Below, one piece after another: positions 1 to 7,290 of a stretch of DNA of 64,000 nt. The position numbers and the translations under genes were made by a program. This DNA is from Nonomuraea polychroma (GTDB lineage Bacteria > Actinomycetota > Actinomycetes > Streptosporangiales > Streptosporangiaceae): NCBI RefSeq assembly GCF_004011505.1, contig NZ_SAUN01000001.1, forward strand, positions 9,699,501-9,763,500, read 5' to 3'. The number at the start of each line of letters is the position of its first letter. Positions within the stretch are counted from its first letter, which is position 1. Under the pieces are notes generated by a model. That model searched no databases, was not told the origin of the DNA, and worked only from the letters and a program-made list of their open reading frames with translations.

Positions 1-274
1 TCGGCCAGAGCCGATCCACCGGCACGGCATTCATGCCGAGGGTCGCGGTGGGGCTCGGGGTCGTGGCCACCTCGACCTCGCCCCCGCCAGGCAGGACGAC
101 GCTCCTGACCCCCATGCCCAGCACCACCACGGCGGTCGCGGCCGCGAGCACGCGCACGCGCCGCCTGGTCCTGCGGCGTCGGAGCGTGGCAACGCCGGCG
201 AGCAGGTCGCCTTCGTCGGGAGCGCGCTCGGCCGCCGCGCGCAGCGCGCCCGCCAGCTCCTCTTCTGTCCTCAT
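1..274 (-). CDS. Membrane protein partnered with a SigE-type sigma factor (partial, 3' end outside window)
   Basis: Only the first 91 codons are present; the gene runs off the left edge. It starts with MRTEEELAGAL, followed by an Arg-rich stretch (RRRRTRRRVR, about residues 33-42) and one hydrophobic segment (about 43-60), then a Pro/Thr-rich region outside the membrane. This is a type II membrane topology. Its ATG overlaps the stop of the upstream sigma-factor gene by 4 bp (ATGA), so the two are translationally coupled. The same arrangement (SigE-type sigma, then a protein with a short cytoplasmic head, Arg patch and single TM) recurs at 9183-10875. By that parallel it may be an anti-sigma-like or propeller-bearing partner, but the identifying C-terminal part is missing. 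Confidence 0.7.
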   Translation of the reverse strand, partial: MRTEEELAGALRAAAERAPDEGDLLAGVATLRRRRTRRRVRVLAAATAVVVLGMGVRSVVLPGGGEVEVATTPSPTATLGMNAVPVDRLWP

Positions 275-756
275 GCCCGTCCCCTTTCGAGCACCGACGG
301 CTTGACGCGCAGTGCGTTGAGCGCGTGGAATGCCTGGCTTCTTACGGTTCCGCGGGAAATGCCGAGGATCTCGGCAATCTCCTTGTCCGACAGGTCCTCG
401 TAGTAGCGCAGCACCAGGACGACCCGCTGCTTGCGGGGCAGTGTGGCCAGTTCCTTCCATAACTCGCCGAAGGCGTGGTCGTCGGTGTAGGAGCCCTCGG
501 GCACCTCGTCCGTCACATGCTCCCTGCGTCGCTTGCGCCACCAGCTGATGTGCTGACGCGCCATCACCGTGCGTACGTAGGACTCCGGGTTGTCCTTGTT
601 GCGGACCCTGCGCCAGGCGCCGCTCAGCTTGAGCAACGCCTCCTGCACCAGATCGGCCGCGTCGTCGGCGTTGCCGGAGAGGACGTAGCCGTACCGCAGC
701 AGGGCCGGGCCCCGCGCGCGGACGAAATCCTCGAACTCCACATCACCGAGACGCAC
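271..756 (-). CDS. SigE-family RNA polymerase sigma factor (ECF type)
   Basis: A 161-residue ECF sigma factor. Region 2 starts EFEDFVRARGPALLRYGYVL, continues with the DLVQEALLKL motif and the WWRKRRRE end of region 2; region 4 carries LPRKQRVVLVLRYYEDLSDKEIA and the helix-turn-helix ILGISRGTVRSQ. The length fits the SigE family (about 160-180 aa). The open frame extends further upstream, but that part has no sigma character. I chose the GTG at 756 because family members start shortly before the F-x-x-F/Y-V motif; an ATG at 804 is the alternative. It is transcribed away from the ATPase gene at 978 and coupled by a 4-bp overlap to the membrane protein downstream, a usual sigma/regulator pairing. 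Confidence 0.88.
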   Translation of the reverse strand: MRLGDVEFEDFVRARGPALLRYGYVLSGNADDAADLVQEALLKLSGAWRRVRNKDNPESYVRTVMARQHISWWRKRRREHVTDEVPEGSYTDDHAFGELWKELATLPRKQRVVLVLRYYEDLSDKEIAEILGISRGTVRSQAFHALNALRVKPSVLERGRA

Positions 757-977
757 GAGGGGGTCCGGACTGTTGCAAAGATCTTTTACTTGAAACCATC
801 GCATAGGTGTTCGAGTCCGCGCTACAGTCTTAGGTACCGCAATCGAACAAGGGTTCGGCCTGGTGAGAGGGGGTGTGTCCGATGACGGTGCTCGCGCCCG
901 CCCCTGCTCGGACACGCCGTAGCACTTTCTTCCCAAATCTAAGACGGCCGCTATATCCGGCAATAAAGTCCGAGAGC

Positions 978-2159
978 GTGGACCCTGTGCGAAACCCCTA
1001 CGCCCCCGGAGCCGGACAGCGTCCGCCGGAGCTCGCCGGGCGTGACCGAGAGCTGCAGCAGTTCGAGGTCGTGCTCGAGCGTGTGGCCCGTGGCCGCCCC
1101 GAGCGGAGCATGGTCGTCACCGGCCTGCGGGGCGTCGGCAAGACCGTCCTGCTCAACACGTTCAAGTCCATGGCCATGCAGCGGCTGTGGGGCACGGGCA
1201 AGATCGAGGCCCGGCCCGACCAGTCGATCAGGCGGCCGGTCGCGGCCGCGCTGCACATGGCGATCAGGGAGCTCGCCCCGCGGCACCGCGCGCCCGAGCG
1301 CATCGAGGAGTTCCTCGGCGTGCTCAAGGCGTTCGCGATGCGCGATCCCGCGGCGGCCAAGGGCACCTCGCACTGGTCGCCCGGCATCGAGGTGCCGGCC
1401 AGCCGCGGGCGCGCCGACTCGGGCGACCTGGAGATCGACCTCACCGAGCTGTTCGTCGACGCCGCCGGTGTGGCCACCGACCTGGCCGTCGGCATCGCAT
1501 TGTTCATCGACGAGATGCAGGACGTGCCGGCCGCCGACGTCTCCGCGCTCTGCGCCGCCTGCCACGAGCTGTCGCAGACGGGCGGGCCGCTGATTGTGGT
1601 GGGGGCCGGGCTGCCGCACCTGCCGAGCGTGTTGTCGGCCAGCAAGAGCTATTCCGAGCGGCTCTTCCGCTACGCGCGCATCGACAAGCTCGACCGTGAC
1701 GCGGCCGACCTCGCGTTGATCCTCCCGGCACGCGAGGAGGAGGTGGAGTTCACCCCGGACGCCCTGGACGCGCTGTATGAGGCGGCCGACGGCTACCCCT
1801 ACTTCGTGCAGGCGTACGGCAAGGTGGCCTGGGACCTCGCGCCGCGCAGCCCGATCACGCTCGAAGACGTCAAGGTCTCGGCGCCCGAGGCCGAGGAGGA
1901 GCTCGCGGTCGGCTTCTTCGGCAGCCGCTACGAGCGGGCGACCCCGGCCGAGCGCGACTACATGCATGCCATGGCGCAGATCGGCGACGAGCCGGTCGCG
2001 ACCGCCGACGTGGCCGACGCCCTCGGGCGCAAGCCGTCCAGCCTCTCACCCGCCCGTGACAGCCTCATCAAGAAAGGGCTCATCTACAGCGCCGAACGCG
2101 GGTTGATCGCGTTCACGGTGCCGCACTTCGGGAAGTTCCTGCGCGCTCAACCGGTCTGA
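978..2159 (+). CDS. AAA-family ATPase (ORC/Cdc6-like, AAA_16 type)
   Basis: A 393-residue protein with a P-loop NTPase domain. Walker A is GLRGVGKT (residues 49-56), just after a typical 'AGRDREL' entry motif, and Walker B is LFIDEMQD (about 175-182). The C-terminal part contains a winged-helix-like stretch (VADALGRKPSSLSPARDSLIKKGLI), as in ORC1/Cdc6-type and AAA_16 ATPases. Many actinobacterial members have no known role. The open frame reaches back to 873, but the extra 35 residues are low-complexity, so I place the start at GTG 978. The gene is divergent from the sigma factor and convergent with the MauE-like gene, with a perfect stem-loop after its stop. Confidence 0.85.
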   Translation: MDPVRNPYAPGAGQRPPELAGRDRELQQFEVVLERVARGRPERSMVVTGLRGVGKTVLLNTFKSMAMQRLWGTGKIEARPDQSIRRPVAAALHMAIRELAPRHRAPERIEEFLGVLKAFAMRDPAAAKGTSHWSPGIEVPASRGRADSGDLEIDLTELFVDAAGVATDLAVGIALFIDEMQDVPAADVSALCAACHELSQTGGPLIVVGAGLPHLPSVLSASKSYSERLFRYARIDKLDRDAADLALILPAREEEVEFTPDALDALYEAADGYPYFVQAYGKVAWDLAPRSPITLEDVKVSAPEAEEELAVGFFGSRYERATPAERDYMHAMAQIGDEPVATADVADALGRKPSSLSPARDSLIKKGLIYSAERGLIAFTVPHFGKFLRAQPV

Positions 2160-2174
2160 GTGGCGCCCCTAGAC

Positions 2175-2218
2175 CTCTATTGGGCTGTCTAGTGGGGAAG
2201 CTAGACAGCCCAATAGAG
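2175..2218. terminator. Perfect 18-bp inverted repeat between convergent genes
   Basis: Arms CTCTATTGGGCTGTCTAG (2175-2192) and its exact reverse complement (2201-2218) flank an 8-nt loop. It lies 15 bp after the ATPase stop and 44 bp before the stop of the convergent gene. There is no T-run on either side, as often seen for actinobacterial terminators. A bidirectional terminator is the simplest reading, but the arms are less GC-rich than the surroundings. Confidence 0.7.
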
Positions 2219-2262
2219 CCATATGACCGTGCCCGTCGAGGGAAATCTACGGCTCTCTAGCG

Positions 2263-3063
2263 TCAGGCCGATACTGTCGTATATTCCGGCAGACTGCCGC
2301 TGTCCTCAGCGCTCACCACGGCCATCCGCACCCCCGGGCGCCGCCCGCTGAGATAGACCGCGAACACGACATCGTCCTGCTCGTGGTTGCGGAAGACGAA
2401 GAATCGCCAGCACAGCTCACGCCAGCTGTCGTACGGGTCGGCCGCGGTCAGCTCGTCCCGGTGGGCCCGCCACGTGCCGCTCTCCTTGAGCCTGGCCAGC
2501 GTGACCGACTCGGCGGGGGCGCGGCGCTGCTCGCAGGGCGCGCGGTACCGTACCCGGTCGATCAGCTCCTCGATCTCCGGCGAGAGCGCGAGCAGGGCGA
2601 TCACCCCCGCGATCATGAGCCACGACGGTCGGGTCACCGCGTCCCAGCCGGTCACGGGCGCCCACACCGAGAGCACGGCCATCCCGGTCAGCAGCACCGT
2701 CCGGCCGATCGAGCGCAGCCCGACCGGCGCCGAGCTCACCTCGCCGAAGCAGCCGCAGCCCGCGTCGGGCCGTCGCCTGCGCAGCTCCAGCAGCACGTAC
2801 GTGGACAACGCGAAGAACGTGACCGTGCCCCAGCGGAAGATCGCATGCGTGCTCAGCAGCAGCCCGGCGGCCAGCACCATCTCACCGGCCGCGCAGACCA
2901 GCAGCGCGGGCGCCTGCATACGGCCCGGCACCAGCACCGCCGGCCCCAGCCTGGACAGTGCCCCTGGCTCGCCTCCGGATCGTACTGTGCTCACCTTGGC
3001 CACCGTGCCGAGGACGAGCAGCACGATCAAAATCGGCATCTGCGATTCCAGCACGCGGGTCAC
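2263..3063 (-). CDS. MauE/DoxX-like redox-associated integral membrane protein
   Basis: A 266-residue protein with about four or five predicted membrane segments in the first 190 residues (for example PILIVLLVLGTVAK and ALLALSP) and a soluble C-terminal part. The motif CGCFGE (about residues 102-107), after an Arg-rich loop, is typical of the MauE family, whose members are thought to handle redox or disulfide chemistry in methylamine dehydrogenase maturation. No mau structural genes are present here, so the substrate is unknown. Its start overlaps the stop of the upstream gene by 4 bp (ATGA), indicating a two-gene operon with the barrel-domain protein. Confidence 0.8.
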   Translation of the reverse strand: MTRVLESQMPILIVLLVLGTVAKVSTVRSGGEPGALSRLGPAVLVPGRMQAPALLVCAAGEMVLAAGLLLSTHAIFRWGTVTFFALSTYVLLELRRRRPDAGCGCFGEVSSAPVGLRSIGRTVLLTGMAVLSVWAPVTGWDAVTRPSWLMIAGVIALLALSPEIEELIDRVRYRAPCEQRRAPAESVTLARLKESGTWRAHRDELTAADPYDSWRELCWRFFVFRNHEQDDVVFAVYLSGRRPGVRMAVVSAEDSGSLPEYTTVSA

Positions 3064-4007
3064 CCCAATCCGATCTGAGCGTTGAAGCAGCCTTTCACCA
3101 AATCGCCGCCGAGCTCCACATAGGAGAACGGCGACAACTCGACGATCCGGCCGCGCGGTGAGGTGTCACACTCGACACAGCGGTCGCAGAATCGCCCCGC
3201 CACGCACCCGCACGCGACCACCGGAACGTTGGCGGAGCGCTTGGAGCAGTGGTTCCTGACCTGCAGCAGAGAGCCGATGGCGAGGTACGGCAGGCCGGCG
3301 CACGACGCGCCGACGTCCGGGCAGCCGGTGTCGGTCCGCTCCAGCATGGGATAGGCCGCGCCCCGCTCTTCCTGGTCGAACGTGTCCGACCATGTCGCCG
3401 TGCCCGAGATCCGCGGCTGCAGCCCGGCGTACGCGGGCGGCGGGGCCGGCACGGCGCGCGCCAGGTATGGCGGTTGCGAGGTCGCCGGCAGCAGGGCGAG
3501 ACCGGCGCCGTCGCGTCGGATGCCGATCGCGTCGAACAGGTAGCCGGGCTCGAACTTGGGGTGGCGCACCTGCAGCCGCCCCGACACCCGGTAGGGGATG
3601 ACGATCGTGCGGTGCCCGCGATGCGGCCCGCAGTCGAGCTCCACCGTCAGGTCCTTGCGCCCGCTGATCGACAGGATCGTCCCGGTGATGCGCGTGGTGT
3701 CCGCCCAGATCCGCTCGACCACCCGCCCGTCGCGCAGGGCCCGCATCAGGACCATGGAGCCCACGGGCAGGTCGGCGGGAGGGACGTCACCGCCGTGCCA
3801 GGCCGTGGCCCACGGCGCGATCACGAGCCGCTCTTCCGCACCGTCCGGGGTCTCGATGATGAGGAGATGCGGGCTGACGTCAAGGATCTCGCCGGCGACC
3901 GCGCTGATGGGTTGTCCATCGCTTGGGTCAGGACCTGGTATGCCCGGATCACGGCCGAGCGCGGCCGCTGCGAGCGCCCGGCGGCGCTCAACGCTCGGAT
4001 GGCCCAT
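3060..4007 (-). CDS. Cys-rich protein with a C-terminal double-psi beta-barrel-like domain
   Basis: 315 residues, no signal peptide seen. The N-terminal two thirds are not recognised. The last 110 residues contain eleven cysteines and two segments that resemble RlpA/barwin-type double-psi barrels: PYLAIGSLLQVRNHC with VPVVACG, and GRIVELSPFSYVELGGDLVKG, which matches the usual 'R-x-x-D-L-S-x-x-A-F-x-x-L-G-x-x-L-x-x-G' strand. The dense cysteines (CGCVAGRFCDRCVEC) suggest disulfides or metal binding. It is translationally coupled to the MauE-like redox membrane protein, which would suit a thiol-redox partnership. The family match is by motif only and the function is inferred. Confidence 0.6.
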   Translation of the reverse strand: MGHPSVERRRALAAAALGRDPGIPGPDPSDGQPISAVAGEILDVSPHLLIIETPDGAEERLVIAPWATAWHGGDVPPADLPVGSMVLMRALRDGRVVERIWADTTRITGTILSISGRKDLTVELDCGPHRGHRTIVIPYRVSGRLQVRHPKFEPGYLFDAIGIRRDGAGLALLPATSQPPYLARAVPAPPPAYAGLQPRISGTATWSDTFDQEERGAAYPMLERTDTGCPDVGASCAGLPYLAIGSLLQVRNHCSKRSANVPVVACGCVAGRFCDRCVECDTSPRGRIVELSPFSYVELGGDLVKGCFNAQIGLG

Positions 4008-4224
4008 CCGCCCCTCCCTCGCTCGGATACTAGGTTCACACGACTCGGAGGCCGCTCACGCCGGGTGGCCCAGAGGAGAGCAAAATACGCATCCCTGGGA
4101 GAAGGAGTTGACATCCCTCGGCGGAGAATCCGCCACCGACCTTGACTGACCTTTATCGTCGGTGGACCGAAACCTGAATTCGGGTTCAGGCCTAATAGGG
4201 CATCAGGCTGCGATTCTGGCCACG

Positions 4225-4716
4225 ATGCAGACCACCGGATGGGAAGAAGAGTTCCGCGAGTACGTCAGGACCCGCGGTCCGGCGCTGCTGCGCGCCGCTC
4301 ACCAGCTCACCGGACACCCGCTGGACGCGGAGGATCTGCTGCAGAACGCGCTGACCAAGACGTACCTGGCGTGGGATCGCATCGAGGACCGAGGGGCGCT
4401 GGACGGGTACGTACGGCGGGCGATGGTGAACATCAACATCTCGCAGTGGCGGCGGCGCAAACTGGAGGAGTACCCCTCCGATGACCTGCCGGAGATCGTC
4501 ACCGACTCCGTGGCCTGGGGGGATGTGCACGAACGGCTGGAGCAGGCGCTGGAGGAACTGCCGGAGCGGATGCGGGCGGCGATCGTGCTGCGGTATTACG
4601 AGGACATGACCGAGCCGGAGATCGCCAGGAAGCTCGGGATCAGTGTCGGCACGGTCAAGAGCACGGTGTCGCGGGGGATGGCCAAGCTACGGACCGCCTT
4701 GGGGCTGGGAGGCTGA
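4225..4716 (+). CDS. SigE-family RNA polymerase sigma factor (ECF type)
   Basis: 163 residues from the ATG at 4225 (MQTTGWEEEFREYVRTRG). Region 2 includes DAEDLLQNALTKTYLAW and ISQWRRRKLEEY; region 4 has LPERMRAAIVLRYYEDMTEPEIA and the HTH KLGISVGTVKSTVSRG. An upstream ATG at 4162 is possible, but the extra residues do not look like protein of this family. Unlike the other two sigma genes here, it is not followed by a membrane partner: the next gene is a convergent MarR regulator. A small dyad (CCTGAA/TTCAGG at 4173-4190) lies upstream and could be a control site. Confidence 0.88.
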   Translation: MQTTGWEEEFREYVRTRGPALLRAAHQLTGHPLDAEDLLQNALTKTYLAWDRIEDRGALDGYVRRAMVNINISQWRRRKLEEYPSDDLPEIVTDSVAWGDVHERLEQALEELPERMRAAIVLRYYEDMTEPEIARKLGISVGTVKSTVSRGMAKLRTALGLGG

Positions 4717-4738
4717 TCCGCTCCGAGCTCAGGAGCGA

Positions 4739-5335
4739 TCAGACGGAGGAGGAAGAAGCCGAGTCGACCGTGACCTCGAGCTCGGCGGGGGCTGGGGCGG
4801 GGATGCGGGCTCGTTCCTCCGGCCGAGCCGCCTTCAGCGCCTCCACGCAGGTTTCCACTCCGGCCTCTCCCGCTCCGGCGGTGGCGCAGGGCCGCACCAC
4901 ATCCCGGATCTTCCGCAGAGTCGCCAGAAACGCCTCCAACTCCTCCGGGTCGAGCAGGCTCGTATAAGTGTCGTCAATGTCCTGCAGGTGCTGCGGCAGT
5001 ATGGACTCCAGCCGCTCGCGCCCGGCATCGGTCAGCACGGTGTAGGACGCTCGCCGATCAGTGGGACACGCCTGCCTCGTCACCACGCCCTCGCGCTCGA
5101 GCCGGTCGACAACGCGAGTCACGCCGCTGGTGGACAGCCCGGTCTGCGCCGCGAGGTCGCTCATCCGCAACCGCTCTCCTGGGGATCGGGCCAGCCGGAG
5201 AACGGTCTCGAAGTCGATCTCCGACAACCTCGCCGCCGCGAGCGCCGGCTGGAACCTGCCCATGAGACCGGCATGCACCTCGGCGAGCAGCCCGACGGCC
5301 GTCAGCCTGGGGTCGTCAAAGTTCTTCACGCTCAT
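4739..5335 (-). CDS. MarR-family transcriptional regulator
   Basis: 198 residues. The winged helix is clear: RMSDLAAQTGLSTSGVTRVVDRLEREGVVTRQ, then the wing DRRASYTVLTDAGRERL (about residues 55-110). A dimerisation helix follows, and then a roughly 45-residue Ala/Pro/Glu-rich tail that most MarR proteins lack. It is divergent from the YceI gene, and the 95-bp space between them holds a perfect palindrome inside a candidate promoter, so auto-regulation and repression of yceI are likely. In other actinobacteria MarR-YceI pairs often answer to organic or oxidative stress; the ligand here is unknown. Confidence 0.9.
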   Translation of the reverse strand: MSVKNFDDPRLTAVGLLAEVHAGLMGRFQPALAAARLSEIDFETVLRLARSPGERLRMSDLAAQTGLSTSGVTRVVDRLEREGVVTRQACPTDRRASYTVLTDAGRERLESILPQHLQDIDDTYTSLLDPEELEAFLATLRKIRDVVRPCATAGAGEAGVETCVEALKAARPEERARIPAPAPAELEVTVDSASSSSV

Positions 5336-5352
5336 ACCTTAGCCGACGATAG

Positions 5353-5382
5353 TTGACGTGAGGAATATTCCTCGTGTAGACA
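5353..5382 (+). promoter_or_regulatory. Candidate yceI promoter with embedded MarR operator
   Basis: TTGACG (5353-5358) and TAGACA (5377-5382) are spaced by 18 nt. The perfect 14-bp palindrome GAGGAATATTCCTC (5360-5373) sits between them, the position where a MarR dimer would block RNA polymerase. The AT-rich palindrome stands out against the GC-rich surroundings. Binding is inferred. Confidence 0.6.
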
Positions 5383-5430
5383 TTTGTTGCCGCAGACATC
5401 CGCAGAGCAACCTTCCTAAGGAGAACCCCA

Positions 5431-5994
5431 ATGACCACCCGCACCTGGGAGTCCCTGGCCATCCCCGCCGCCGGCACCTACAACCTGGACGCGGCGCACA
5501 CCACCATCGGTTTCTCGGTCAAGCACATGATGGTCAGCAAGGTCCGCGGTACCTTCGGCACCTTCAAGGGCTCGGTCACGATCGCTGACAACCCCCTTGA
5601 GTCCAGCGCCGAGCTGACGATCCAGACGGACAGCATCAACACCGGTGTCGCCGACCGTGACGGCCACCTGCGCAGCGACGACTTCCTGGCCGTCGAGAAG
5701 TTCCCGGAGATCACCTTCAAGAGCACCCGCGTGGTCGGCCACTCCGGCGACGAGTTCACCGTGGTCGGCGACCTCACCATCCGTGACGTCACGAAGGAGG
5801 TCGAGCTCACCGTCGAGTACGGCGGCGCGGGCACGAACCCGTGGGGTGCCGAGGTGTGGGGCTACTCGATCAGCGCCGAGATCGACCGCGAGGAGTTCGG
5901 CCTGACCTGGAACCAGGCCCTGGAGACCGGCGGCGTGCTGGTGGGCAAGAAGATCAAGATCGAGATCGAGGGCGAGGCCAACCCGGCCGCCTGA
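5431..5994 (+). CDS. YceI-family (polyisoprenoid-binding lipocalin-like) protein
   Basis: 187 residues, no signal peptide. Family landmarks are present in order: GTYNLDAAHTTIGFSVKHMM, VRGTFGTFKGSVTI, SINTGVADRDGHLRSDDFLAVEKFPEITFKST, VVGDLTIRDVTKEVEL and EIDREEFGLTWNQALE. YceI proteins form an eight-stranded barrel that holds a polyisoprenoid or similar lipid; the cytoplasmic actinobacterial forms are often induced by stress. AAGGAG at 5418-5423 gives a good ribosome site 7 nt before the ATG. It is divergent from the MarR gene that probably represses it, and is followed by a strong stem-loop at 6031-6063. Confidence 0.93.
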   Translation: MTTRTWESLAIPAAGTYNLDAAHTTIGFSVKHMMVSKVRGTFGTFKGSVTIADNPLESSAELTIQTDSINTGVADRDGHLRSDDFLAVEKFPEITFKSTRVVGHSGDEFTVVGDLTIRDVTKEVELTVEYGGAGTNPWGAEVWGYSISAEIDREEFGLTWNQALETGGVLVGKKIKIEIEGEANPAA

Positions 5995-6017
5995 GGCCGG
6001 CGTGCTTCCGGCTAGGG

Positions 6018-6117
6018 TTATCCACAGCCCATGAAGCCCGCCCACGCTCTGGGCGGGCTTCATCCACAGCCAGTTACCCACAGCCTGTTGATAACTCTTG
6101 GTGAAGGCTGTGGATAC
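6018..6117. other. Cluster of five DnaA-box-like 9-mers
   Basis: Within 100 bp there are TTATCCACA (6018-6026, a perfect E. coli-type box), TCATCCACA (6060-6068), TTACCCACA (6074-6082), TGTTGATAA (6086-6094, reverse) and TGTGGATAC (6109-6117, reverse). The cluster surrounds the YceI terminator and lies upstream of tRNA-Ser. No dnaA or dnaN is near. It could be a DnaA-titration site, a DnaA-controlled region, or a leftover origin of an integrated element. Confidence 0.5.
6031..6063 (+). terminator. Terminator after yceI
   Basis: Perfect 14-bp stem ATGAAGCCCGCCCA (6031-6044) with its reverse complement at 6050-6063 and a 5-nt loop, 37 bp after the YceI stop. There is no T-tail. Confidence 0.75.
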
Positions 6118-6187
6118 GTGGGGAGCGGAATCGCTTTGCCGCCTCGCCAGAAGGCCGGTACGCTGTGCTGAGCCAGAACGGCTTCCG

Positions 6188-6276
6188 GGAGGATTCGCCT
6201 AGTCAGGTCTATGGCGCCGCACTGCTAATGCGGTTTGGTGGCAACACCATCCGGGGTTCAAATCCCCGATCCTCCG
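6188..6276 (+). tRNA. tRNA-Ser (anticodon GCT)
   Basis: The acceptor arm GGAGGAT (6188-6194) pairs with ATCCTCC (6269-6275), with discriminator G at 6276. The anticodon stem CCGCA/TGCGG encloses loop CTGCTAA with anticodon GCT at 6224-6226. A long variable arm (around TTGGTGGCAACACCA) marks a serine tRNA, and the T arm is CGGGGTTCAAATCCCCG. It reads AGC/AGT codons. CCA is not encoded. tRNA-Ser genes are common integration sites, and a truncated integrase lies just beyond. Confidence 0.95.
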
Positions 6277-6282
6277 CACGTG

Positions 6283-6319
6283 AAAGGCCCTCTCCCTTGG
6301 TTGGGGAGAGGGCCTTTTT
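6283..6319 (+). terminator. Rho-independent terminator after tRNA-Ser
   Basis: A 14-bp stem AAAGGCCCTCTCCC (6283-6296) and GGGAGAGGGCCTTT (6304-6317) with a 7-nt loop and a run of five T (6315-6319). It starts 7 nt after the tRNA and could also stop transcription of the integrase remnant on the other strand. Confidence 0.9.
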
Positions 6320-6352
6320 GATCTCTGAGGGCATCAGGGTTGCAGTTGCCCA

Positions 6353-6745
6353 TCAGGGCCGGCCCCAGAGGGCTTGGTCCATGCGCTCGCTGGCGTCCTT
6401 CATCTGGAGCGTGGCCACGTGGGTGTAGCGCTCTGTGGTGGTCACGCGGGTGTGGCCGAGGATCTCCTGTACGACGCGGATGTGGACGCCTTGCTCGATC
6501 AGCAGGGTTGCCGCGGTGTGCCGGACGTCGTGGACTCGGGCGTCTCGTACGCCGGCCTGCTTGAGGATGGACGTCCACTGCTTCCAGTCCTCTGTACGCT
6601 CGATCGGACCGCCGAGCGGCGTCGTGAAGACCAGATCATGGTCGGTCCACTTATCCCCAGCCTTGAGCCTGTCGTTGCGATGAGAGCCAATTGCGGCAGA
6701 TTGGCTCTTGGGGCGAGTTCTGTGACGGGCCAGCATGGCCATCAT
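6353..6745 (-). pseudogene. Truncated tyrosine recombinase (phage/ICE integrase C-terminal half)
   Basis: About 130 codons that match only the catalytic C-terminal half of actinobacterial integrases. Present are HDLVFTTPLGGPIE, the H-x-x-R box (VHDVRHTAATLL), the second His region (VQEILGHTRVTTTERY) with the nucleophile Tyr, and the usual tail ending in a Met/Asp-rich helix. The arm-binding and core-binding domains and the first catalytic Arg are missing. Homology fades around 6710-6745, where the divergent RidA gene begins. Intact relatives have about 370-400 residues, so this is a decayed remnant. It points toward tRNA-Ser, as expected for a tRNA-integrating element. Confidence 0.85.
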
Positions 6746-7130
6746 GGAGATGATCGTTCACAACCCGGTAGAGGGTATCTACGCCGCCACCGATGACTTC
6801 GTGCACGCGATTGAGGTGCGGAATCCGTCTCGGTTTCTGTTCGTCGCGGGAACCATGGGCTTGGATCGCAATGGCATCCCGGGAACGACGCTCGAAGAAC
6901 AGCTCGAGCTCATCTGGACGAATCTTCGGGTGATTCTCACAGAGGCGGGGATGAGCGTGGACAACATCGTGAGGCTTACGAGTTACCTGCGTGATCCCTC
7001 CTACGCCGAGGCGAATGCCAAGGCCAGGGTGGCTGCCTTGGGCGGACGGCGGGTGCCCACGACGGCGATCGTGGCGCAGACGCTCGCCAGCGGTTGGTTG
7101 GTGGAGATCGAGGTGGTGGCGGCGGGCTAG
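6744..7130 (+). CDS. RidA-family (YjgF/YER057c/UK114) protein
   Basis: About 128 residues. Family motifs: RFLFVAGTMGLDRNG near the N-terminus, EEQLELIWTNLRVILTEAGMSVDNIVRLTSYL in the middle, and the closing VPTTAIVAQTLASGWLVEIEVVA. RidA proteins hydrolyse reactive enamine/imine intermediates or act in related deamination steps. The start is uncertain among ATGs at 6735, 6744 and 6750; none has a well-placed ribosome site. Its 5' end abuts the broken integrase, so it may have come in with, or been exposed by, the element's decay. The gene itself looks intact. Confidence 0.85.
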   Translation: MEMIVHNPVEGIYAATDDFVHAIEVRNPSRFLFVAGTMGLDRNGIPGTTLEEQLELIWTNLRVILTEAGMSVDNIVRLTSYLRDPSYAEANAKARVAALGGRRVPTTAIVAQTLASGWLVEIEVVAAG

Positions 7131-7138
7131 GCGCTGCG

Positions 7139-7290
7139 AACAACCGAGCGTTAGCCGATCATCCGGCTCTCCAGTGACTACTGCGTGAGCGGTGGAGCAG
7201 GTTGCCCGTGGATGTGGCCGTGGCAGGCGGCGCAGACCACGAGGGTCTTTCGTCGCCGGTTGGCCATGGCTTTGGCCCACTGGGGCTGGA
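7139..7290 (-). pseudogene. Group II intron remnant: maturase HNH tail and partial domain V
   Basis: On the minus strand the reading MANRRRKTLVVCAACHGHIH (about 7199-7258), after PQWAKAM, matches the C-terminal HNH end of actinobacterial group II intron reverse transcriptase/maturases. After its stop (7178-7180) the sequence GGAGAGCCGGATG (7161-7173 on the reverse strand) follows, as in the start of the intron's domain V, and closes with CTCGGTT about 15 nt later. The normal 34-nt domain V hairpin is shortened. No RT domain is present upstream. This is the 3' tail of a lost intron. Confidence 0.65.

Noticed and set aside
873..977. Longer N-terminus of the AAA ATPase
   Set aside because: The 35 extra residues are low-complexity and lack a ribosome site; GTG 978 fits the family start better.
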